Assembly: GCA_965246835.1 (NCBI GenBank)
Contig: CBDFFQ010000001.1
Coordinates: forward strand, 2,356,001-2,420,000
Length of the DNA stretch: 64,000 nt
Source of the DNA: JANPPS01 sp965246835
Lineage (GTDB): Bacteria; Pseudomonadota; Alphaproteobacteria; Acetobacterales; Acetobacteraceae
Direction of reading: 5' to 3'
Positions 58,419 to 64,000 of the stretch are shown one piece after another (position 1 is the stretch's first letter; every line of letters starts with the position of its first letter). The notes beneath the pieces are model-generated. The model searched no databases, was not told the origin of the DNA, and saw nothing but the letters and a program-made list of their open reading frames with translations. A program made the translations under genes and the position numbers.

Positions 58419-60187
58419 TGGCGACGAAGCTGCCGGCCACGGATGTGGTGATCATCGGGCTTGGATGGACCGGCTCGATCCTGGCGGAGGCGCTGACCCG
58501 GGCGGGGCAGCGCGTGGTCGCGATCGAGCGGGGGCCGTGGCGGGATACGGCGACGGATTTTCCGACGACGTATGCGCAGGACGAGCTGCGGCATCGGATA
58601 CGGCACGATCTTTTCCTCCGCCCGGCGCAGGAGACGCTCACGTTCCGCAACTCGCTCGATCAGACGGCGCTGCCGGTGCGGGCGTGGGGGAGCTTCATGC
58701 CGCCGAATGGCGTGGGCGGCGGCGGCGTGCATTGGAATGCGGAGACGTGGCGGTTCCTGGAGAGCGACTTCGTGTTGAAGACGCATCTGACGGAGCGATA
58801 TGGCGCCGGGTTCATGCCGGAGGATATGACCGTCCAGGATTATGGGGTGGGGTGGTCCGACGTAGAGCGGCATTACGCGGCGTTCGAGGCGCTGTGCGGC
58901 ACGTCGGGCACGGCGGGGAATATCGGCGGGGTGAAGCAGGACGGGGGCAACCCGTTCGAAGGCGCGCGATCGGGGCCGTATCCCACCGCAGCGCAGGCGC
59001 AGCCCTATGGGCCGACGCTATTTGCGGAAGCGGCGCGCAAGCTGGGGTTCAGTCCGTTTCCGCAGCCATCGGGCAATCTCAGCGCGGCCTATACCAATCC
59101 GCATGGGGTGACGCTGGGGCCGTGCACGTATTGCGGGTTCTGCGAGTGGTTCGGGTGCGGCAACTATTCGAAGGCCAGTCCGCAGACGACGCTGTTACCG
59201 GTGCTGGTGCGGCGGCCTGAGTTCGAGGCGCGGACTTTGTGCGAAGTGACGAAGATCAACCTGTCGCGGGATGGCAAGCGTGCGACCGGTGTCACGTATG
59301 TAGATGCGAGCGGGGAGGAGTTCGAGCAACCGGCGGAGTTGGTGCTGCTCTGCGCGTTCCAGCTGTTCAATGTGCGGCTGCTGCTGCTGTCGGGTATCGG
59401 GAAGCCGTACGATCCGCGGTCGAACGAGGGCGTGATCGGGCGCAATTACTCGTATCAGGTGACTTCGAGTGTGACCGGCTTTTTTCCGGACAAGAACTTC
59501 AATCCGTTCGTGAGTTCCGGGGCGATCGGGATGTGCCTCGATGAGTGGAACGGGGATAATTTCGACCATGGGCCGCATGGGTTCGTGGGGGGCGGGTATG
59601 TGGGGGCCGTGATGACCGGGGGCCGGCCGATCCAGGCGACGACGCGGCTGCCACCGGGCACGCCGGGCTGGGGGGCCGGGTGGAAGGCGGCGTTGCGGGA
59701 TAATTATTTGTCTGCGTATGACTTTGCCACTCACGGAAGCAGTTACAGCTATCGCGGAAATTACCTGGACCTCGATCCTACCTATACTGACCGGTTCGGA
59801 CGGAAGCTGATGCGGATGACGTTCGATTTCCACGAGAACGATCTCAAGATGAGCGCCTTCTTGACCGATCGGCTGGCGGAGGTCGTGCAGGCGATGGGGC
59901 CGAAGCAGATGGTGAAAACACCGCGCAAGGGGACCTATAGCGTCACACCGTATCAGACGACGCATACGTGCGGTGGTGCCGTGATGGGCGCGGATCCCAA
60001 GACCTCGGCCCTGAACAAATATCTGCAGAGTTGGGACGTGCCGAACCTGTTCGTCCTGGGGGCGACGGCGTTTCCGCAGAATGCCGGCTATAATCCGACC
60101 GGGACGGTGGCGGCGCTGGCGTATCATGCCGCGGAGGCGATTACCGGGACCTATTTGAAGCAGCCCGGCCCGTTGGTGCCGGTATGA
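58418..60187 (+). CDS. GMC-family FAD dehydrogenase, large subunit
   Basis: Catalytic flavoprotein of a gluconate/sorbitol-type dehydrogenase, 589 residues. FAD binding is VVIIGLGWTGSILAEAL...VVAIERG. A cluster of four cysteines, C236, C239, C242 and C247 (CTYCGFCEWFGC), resembles the iron-sulfur motif of FAD-glucose dehydrogenases. The C-terminal HTCGGAVMGADP and NPTGTVAALAYHAAEAI contain the usual catalytic region. No signal peptide, so export relies on the small subunit. The ATG at 58418 overlaps the preceding stop; the ATG 58397 extension is not used. Substrate not deducible. Confidence 0.92.
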   Translation: MATKLPATDVVIIGLGWTGSILAEALTRAGQRVVAIERGPWRDTATDFPTTYAQDELRHRIRHDLFLRPAQETLTFRNSLDQTALPVRAWGSFMPPNGVGGGGVHWNAETWRFLESDFVLKTHLTERYGAGFMPEDMTVQDYGVGWSDVERHYAAFEALCGTSGTAGNIGGVKQDGGNPFEGARSGPYPTAAQAQPYGPTLFAEAARKLGFSPFPQPSGNLSAAYTNPHGVTLGPCTYCGFCEWFGCGNYSKASPQTTLLPVLVRRPEFEARTLCEVTKINLSRDGKRATGVTYVDASGEEFEQPAELVLLCAFQLFNVRLLLLSGIGKPYDPRSNEGVIGRNYSYQVTSSVTGFFPDKNFNPFVSSGAIGMCLDEWNGDNFDHGPHGFVGGGYVGAVMTGGRPIQATTRLPPGTPGWGAGWKAALRDNYLSAYDFATHGSSYSYRGNYLDLDPTYTDRFGRKLMRMTFDFHENDLKMSAFLTDRLAEVVQAMGPKQMVKTPRKGTYSVTPYQTTHTCGGAVMGADPKTSALNKYLQSWDVPNLFVLGATAFPQNAGYNPTGTVAALAYHAAEAITGTYLKQPGPLVPV

Positions 60188-61407
60188 GGGCGCTTTGGCT
60201 TGCGGCGCTGCTGATGGCTGCGCCGGCCCTCGCGGAGGAGGGGTCGTTCACGCAGATCGAGCGTGGGCGGTATTTGACGACAGTCGGGGACTGCATCGCC
60301 TGCCACACCGTGCCGGGTGGGACGCCGTTCGCGGGCGGGCGCGCCGTGGAGACGCCGTTTGGCGTGTTGCTGAGCCCCAATCTGACGCCGGACCGGGAGA
60401 CGGGGATCGGCGCGTGGTCCGATGGGGAGTTCGTCCGGGCAGTGACGGAGGGGATCGGGCGGGGCGGCGAGCATCTGTATCCGGCGCTGCCATATGTTTA
60501 TTACACGAAGGCGTCGCGGGCGGATGTGCTGGCGATCCGGGCGTATCTGGCCACTCTGCGGCCGGTGCGAAACGCGGTCGAGACGAACCAGCTGCCGTTC
60601 CCGTTCAGCATGCGGGCGAGCTTGCGGGCGTGGAATGCCATGTTCTTTTCGCCTGGGGCTTTCCAGCCGGATCCGGCGCGGGATGAGGAATGGAACCGAG
60701 GGGCCTATCTGGTCCAGGGATTGGGCCATTGCGGCGCCTGTCATACCGCGAAGAACACGCTGGGGGGCGATAGCGGGCGGGCGTATCAGGGCGGGGTGCT
60801 GCAGGGGTGGTATGCGCCCAACCTCACCAATGATCGGCGGACGGGGTTGGGGTCATGGCCTGTCGAGGAGATCGTGACCTATTTGCGAACCGGGCATGTG
60901 CGGAGCGCTTCGGCATCTGGGCCGATGGCGGAGGTGGTGTCGTATTCGACGTCGGGGATGAGCGATCCCGACCTGCGGGCGATGGCGGTGTATTTGAAGT
61001 CATTGCCGGGTCAGGATCGAACGGCGACGGCGCTGGCGGCGGATGACGCCGTGATGAAGGAGGGGGTTGCGCTGTATGAGGCGCAGTGTTCGGCGTGCCA
61101 TCGGATGGATGGCCGGGGGGCGGCTGGGCTGCTGCCGGCGTTGGCCGGGGCGCCCTCCGTGCAGGGGGACGATGCGACGAGCTTGATTCGCGTTGTGCTG
61201 AGGGGCGCGCAAAGTGTTGCGACCGGCCCGGCTCCGACTGGGGCGCCGACTGGGGCGGCGATGCCGGCGTTCGGGTGGAAACTGAATGACGGGCAGGTGG
61301 CGGCGGTCACGACCTACGTCCGCAACGCGTGGGGAAACGCGGCGGGCGGGGTGACGGCGGGGGAGGTGCGGCGGTTGCGAGGGTCGCTGGCGCAGGCCGT
61401 GGAGTAG
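60184..61407 (+). CDS. Tri-heme cytochrome c subunit of the dehydrogenase
   Basis: Periplasmic or membrane-anchored cytochrome c of 407 residues that passes electrons from the flavoprotein to ubiquinone. Signal peptide MRALWLAALLMAAPALA. Three heme motifs CxxCH: residues 37-41 (CIACH), 183-187 (CGACH) and 302-306 (CSACH). The three-domain layout and LSPNLTPDRETGIGAWSDGEFVRAV, APNLTNDRRTGLGSW segments match gluconate/alcohol dehydrogenase cytochrome subunits. The C-terminus lacks a clear membrane helix. The start overlaps the GMC stop by four bases. It is the third gene of the dehydrogenase operon. Confidence 0.93.
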   Translation: MRALWLAALLMAAPALAEEGSFTQIERGRYLTTVGDCIACHTVPGGTPFAGGRAVETPFGVLLSPNLTPDRETGIGAWSDGEFVRAVTEGIGRGGEHLYPALPYVYYTKASRADVLAIRAYLATLRPVRNAVETNQLPFPFSMRASLRAWNAMFFSPGAFQPDPARDEEWNRGAYLVQGLGHCGACHTAKNTLGGDSGRAYQGGVLQGWYAPNLTNDRRTGLGSWPVEEIVTYLRTGHVRSASASGPMAEVVSYSTSGMSDPDLRAMAVYLKSLPGQDRTATALAADDAVMKEGVALYEAQCSACHRMDGRGAAGLLPALAGAPSVQGDDATSLIRVVLRGAQSVATGPAPTGAPTGAAMPAFGWKLNDGQVAAVTTYVRNAWGNAAGGVTAGEVRRLRGSLAQAVE

Positions 61408-61435
61408 GTCTGCCTTCTATGAGGGGCGGCTCTGG

Positions 61436-63535
61436 TCAGGCGGCGTGGATGCGGATGGCGCGGTCGGCAAAGCGGGCGGGGTCTTTGGTGGGGGTCCAGC
61501 CGAGGTCGCGTTGGGCGGCAGTGGTGTCGAAACCGGCCATCATGCCGCGCGAGAGGAAGTCACGCATGGCGGGCGCCGGGACGTCGCGGCCGGTGGCGCG
61601 TTTCACGACCCATTTGCCGCTGTCTTCGAGCCAGAGCCAGCGCGTGCTTTGCGGGTGATAGCGGAGCGGGCGGCCCAGGGCCTGACCGAGGGCGGCGATG
61701 TATTCGCGGGCGGTTAGGCGGACGTCGCCCACGATGTTGTAGGCACGGCCCTCGATGCCGGGTACTTCGGACGCACGGAAGATGGCGTCGGCGACGTCTT
61801 CGGCGAGGACGAAGGGGAGCGGGTTGCGGCCCTGGTTCCAGCCGATGCAGTGCTGTTCGTTGTTGAACAGGCCGACGCCGCTGTGGAACGGGGAGCTGCC
61901 TGCGCCCACGACGACGCCGGGGCGGAGGATGACGACCGGGAGCTTTTCCGTCGCGTGAAGGCCGAGGAGCATGCGGTCGGCGAGGACTTTGGCGTGGGCG
62001 TAGTCGCCGCGCTTGGTCTCCTCCGGGTCGGGCGGGGTGGCGTCGGTGACGGGCGCCGGTTGGGGGCCGAGATACAGGGAGGCGATGGAGCCGACGTGGA
62101 TGAGGCGCTTCGTGCCTTCCGCCAAGGTGGCGCGGGCGACGGTCTCGGCGCCGCCGACCATGGCGGCCTTGATGGCGGCGAAGTCTGCGCCGCCGCCGCC
62201 ATGGGCGAGGTTCACCACCACCGGTGCGCCGCGAATGGCCTGGCGGACGGCGTCGGCGTTGCGGATGTCGCCGCGATGGATGACCACGCGGGGGTCGCTG
62301 AACAGAGCGGGCAAGTTGGCGGTACTGCGGGCCATGACGGCGACCCGCTGCCCGGCGTCCAGGAAGCGCTGGACCACGTGGCCGCCGATGAAACCGGTGC
62401 CGCCGAGGATCGCAACGTCACAAGGCTGGGCGTCCGTGAGGGATGACGCCGGGACGGGGCTGGCCTTGGGGAAAGCCTGGTCGCGGATCAGTTCGCAGGT
62501 GCGGACCAGGTCGGCGCCGAATGCGCCGTCGAGCTCCAGGGGCTGGTTGGCGTCGAGCGATCGGTGGAAGGCGCCGAGGCTGCCCGTCATGCTGACGAAG
62601 AACGCGTCGCTGCGGGGGCGGAGCTTGGCGGTGGAGAGGCTGTAGTTGAGCAGGCCCTTGACGCTTTCGGCCGCCACGGAGGTGGCGGTGCGGAGGCCGG
62701 AGAGGGTTTCGTCCACGGCTGGCAGCCAGCGGGTGCGGCCATAGGTGAAGACGCGGTTCGCGAGGATGTCGGCGACCACGACGCCATCGGCGCAGACGGC
62801 GGTGATCTGCCAGAAGGGGTAGTCCTGGCCGACGGCGAAGCGGAGCTGGGCGGGGAGGCGCTCGCAGGCCAGGGAGGCATCGACGGATTGGACGAACGGG
62901 ACGCCGGGCGCGATCTCGAGCGGGGGGCCGGCGAGGGCCGTGAGATCGCGGACGGGGCCGGCGAGGGCGGTGAGAAGCGAGAGGGGGTGGACGGCCTGTT
63001 CGAGGAGGATGTTGCCGGGCTCGCGGAACATCCAGTGGCCGAACTGGCGGGCGGCGAGCTGGCGGAGGGGGACGTTGTAGATGCAGCCGATCCAGGTGGG
63101 GCGGCCTAGGGCGCGGGCGTCCACCATCTGGCGCAGGCGGGCGAAGGCGGGGTGGTGGACGAAGTTCTGGTTGATGCCAAGAGGGGTGCTGGCGGCGGCG
63201 GCGATGAGGGACGTGCATTGCTCCGCGCTGGTGGCGAGTGGCTTCTCCAGCAGGACCGGCTTCTTGGCCGCGAGCAGCGGGGCTGCGGTGGCGGCGTGGA
63301 GGTCGGGCGGGACCAGGACGTGGGCGCGGTCGAAGATCGGGGCCGTAGCGTCGGCAGCAAGCGCTTCCTGAACCGAGGCGAAGGCGTGGGGGGCGCCGAT
63401 CTGCTGCGCGAGGCGCTGGGCGGCGGGAAGGTTGACGTCGACCACGGTGGTAATGGTGTGGCCGGGGAGCGTCGCCACGGCGTCGGCGTGAATGCGCGAT
63501 ATGTAACCGGCGCCGACGAGGCAGATGCGACTCAT
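61436..63535 (-). CDS. Fused Gfo/Idh/MocA oxidoreductase and NAD-dependent epimerase/dehydratase
   Basis: A 699-residue protein made of two enzymes. Residues 1 to about 350 are Gfo/Idh/MocA: CLVGAGYISRIHADAV and the LLEKPLATS motif with the catalytic Lys. From about 372 comes an extended SDR: VAILGGTGFIGGHVVQRF, VNLAHGG and Y-x-x-x-K in GDYAHAKVLAD. The pair may carry out successive oxidation/epimerisation steps on a nucleotide sugar. It ends with YHPQSTRWLWLEDSGKWVVKR. The gene lies 100 nt downstream of the sugar-binding protein, so may belong to its transport/catabolic operon. ATG at 63535. Confidence 0.87.
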   Translation of the reverse strand: MSRICLVGAGYISRIHADAVATLPGHTITTVVDVNLPAAQRLAQQIGAPHAFASVQEALAADATAPIFDRAHVLVPPDLHAATAAPLLAAKKPVLLEKPLATSAEQCTSLIAAAASTPLGINQNFVHHPAFARLRQMVDARALGRPTWIGCIYNVPLRQLAARQFGHWMFREPGNILLEQAVHPLSLLTALAGPVRDLTALAGPPLEIAPGVPFVQSVDASLACERLPAQLRFAVGQDYPFWQITAVCADGVVVADILANRVFTYGRTRWLPAVDETLSGLRTATSVAAESVKGLLNYSLSTAKLRPRSDAFFVSMTGSLGAFHRSLDANQPLELDGAFGADLVRTCELIRDQAFPKASPVPASSLTDAQPCDVAILGGTGFIGGHVVQRFLDAGQRVAVMARSTANLPALFSDPRVVIHRGDIRNADAVRQAIRGAPVVVNLAHGGGGADFAAIKAAMVGGAETVARATLAEGTKRLIHVGSIASLYLGPQPAPVTDATPPDPEETKRGDYAHAKVLADRMLLGLHATEKLPVVILRPGVVVGAGSSPFHSGVGLFNNEQHCIGWNQGRNPLPFVLAEDVADAIFRASEVPGIEGRAYNIVGDVRLTAREYIAALGQALGRPLRYHPQSTRWLWLEDSGKWVVKRATGRDVPAPAMRDFLSRGMMAGFDTTAAQRDLGWTPTKDPARFADRAIRIHAA

Positions 63536-63599
63536 GAGACAAACCCTGGCTGATCGCGAGTGCGACTACCAGAATGGGCGGGTTAAAGCCATGGGCGGG

Positions 63600-63626
63600 G
63601 CCGGTCCGGGGTGATCCCGGACCGGC
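63600..63626. terminator. Perfect hairpin after the binding-protein gene
   Basis: Eleven-base arms 63600-63610 and 63616-63626 are exact reverse complements with a 5-nt loop. It begins nine bases after the stop of the minus-strand ABC binding protein. On that strand no U-run follows. It may act as a terminator or as an mRNA-end stabiliser, letting the binding protein accumulate relative to the downstream fusion gene. Confidence 0.6.
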
Positions 63627-63635
63627 TAAGTTTTG

Positions 63636-64000
63636 TTAGCTGCGGTAGTAGCGCTTGGCCCGGCGCTCGGCTTCCTTGGCGGCTTCTTCCGGGGTGACGG
63701 AGCCGGTGCTGGCGGCGGCGACCATGTCCACCATCACATAGTCGGCCGTGACGGCGCCGGAGGCCTCGGTGATGGGGCCGGGGTAGGCGAGCCAGCGGCT
63801 TTTCTCCATGGTCTCCCGATATAGGGTGATCTTGGGGTCGGACTTCCACACGTCACTCTCGGCATAGGCTTTCAGAGGCTGACCCCAGTAGCCGAAGCTG
63901 CCGGACATCCACTTGTCGTATTGGGGGCCTTCCATCATCCAGGTCATGTAGGCCTTGGCGGCGTTCGGGTATTTGGTGTGCTTGAAGATCATGGCGTTGA
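63636..64000 (-). CDS. Extracellular sugar ABC-binding protein, C-terminal part (cut by window end)
   Basis: Partial gene: only the last 121 or so codons are in the window, and the 5' end lies beyond base 64000. The frame reads KYPNAAKAYMTWMMEGPQYDKWM, LKAYAESDVWKSDPKITLYRETMEKSRWLAYPGPI and AADYVMVDMVAAASTGSVTPEEAAKEAERRAKRYY-like ends. This is the C-terminal lobe and closing helix of CUT1-type solute-binding proteins. It should deliver a sugar to permeases such as those at 50.7-52.6 kb. The first methionine in frame (63992) is not the start. Confidence 0.88.
   Translation of the reverse strand, partial: NAMIFKHTKYPNAAKAYMTWMMEGPQYDKWMSGSFGYWGQPLKAYAESDVWKSDPKITLYRETMEKSRWLAYPGPITEASGAVTADYVMVDMVAAASTGSVTPEEAAKEAERRAKRYYRS

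Noticed and set aside
1..64000. CRISPR array or complete insertion sequence
   Set aside because: No regularly spaced repeats and no transposase motifs were found on either strand; short palindromic elements are the only repeats.

Overview
The window is very G+C-rich bacterial chromosome, densely packed with genes on both strands. Many neighbours overlap by 4 nt (ATGA, GTGA, TTGA). The gene content suggests an alphaproteobacterium, probably Acetobacteraceae or another Rhodospirillales: a quinone-linked periplasmic dehydrogenase (Tat small subunit, GMC flavoprotein, tri-heme cytochrome c), PHB genes with phaR, an IalB-like protein, Ku/LigD end joining and an NhaA antiporter. This placement is inferred from gene content, not from any rRNA.

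Layout. 1-11.5 kb: pgsA, a DapA-family aldolase/lyase, a PEP-CTERM protein, a sugar-phosphate block (gluconokinase, rpiA, polyphosphate glucokinase-like, histidine phosphatase), a LysE exporter, an RND efflux pump with its adaptor, and nhaA. 11.5-20 kb: a nine-gene, mostly translationally coupled glycan operon (GT9-like, two tandem CgeB-like glycosyltransferases, nucleotidyltransferase, methyltransferase, GH39-like protein with an apparently circularly permuted barrel, PIG-L deacetylase, GT4, CelD-like acetyltransferase). Palindromic REP-like DNA has entered two of these reading frames. 20-35 kb: PBP1-type transglycosylase/transpeptidase, S1C protease, hydroxyacid dehydrogenase, tRNA-Leu(UAA), VOC protein, MBL hydrolase, IalB-like protein, MFS transporter, an SbcD/SMC-like pair, galM, a lipoprotein, a zinc protease and a TSUP permease. 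35-46.5 kb: response regulator plus diguanylate cyclase, gloB, GST, EamA transporter, the PHB genes (phbB, phbA, phaC, a PhaE-like small ORF overlapping phaC, divergent phaR), an XRE regulator and lpxD. 46.6-52.6 kb: a 45-aa membrane mini-protein, a C5 cytosine methyltransferase with signs of two compensating frameshifts, an exported Dps, class II aldolase, msrA, maiA, a coiled-coil protein and two sugar ABC permeases. 52.6-64 kb: ligD, a GAF protein, ku, a TSUP permease, the three-gene dehydrogenase, a Gfo/Idh-epimerase fusion and the C-terminus of a sugar-binding protein.

How genes work together. phbA and phbB make (R)-3-hydroxybutyryl-CoA, PhaC (perhaps with the small subunit) polymerises it, and PhaR probably regulates from the divergent promoter. 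Ku and LigD give two-component non-homologous end joining. The subunit-3/GMC/cytochrome c trio should oxidise a sugar or sugar acid in the periplasm. The ABC permeases and the binding protein at the right edge may be parts of one transporter, split by the ligD-ku-dehydrogenase block.

Most notable: the permuted glycosidase in the glycan operon, the in-frame REP insertion in the deacetylase, the 140-nt phaC overlap, the frameshifted methyltransferase, the secreted Dps, the dehydrogenase-epimerase fusion and the unlisted mini-protein. Protein identifications come from motif recognition by eye; no database search was run.
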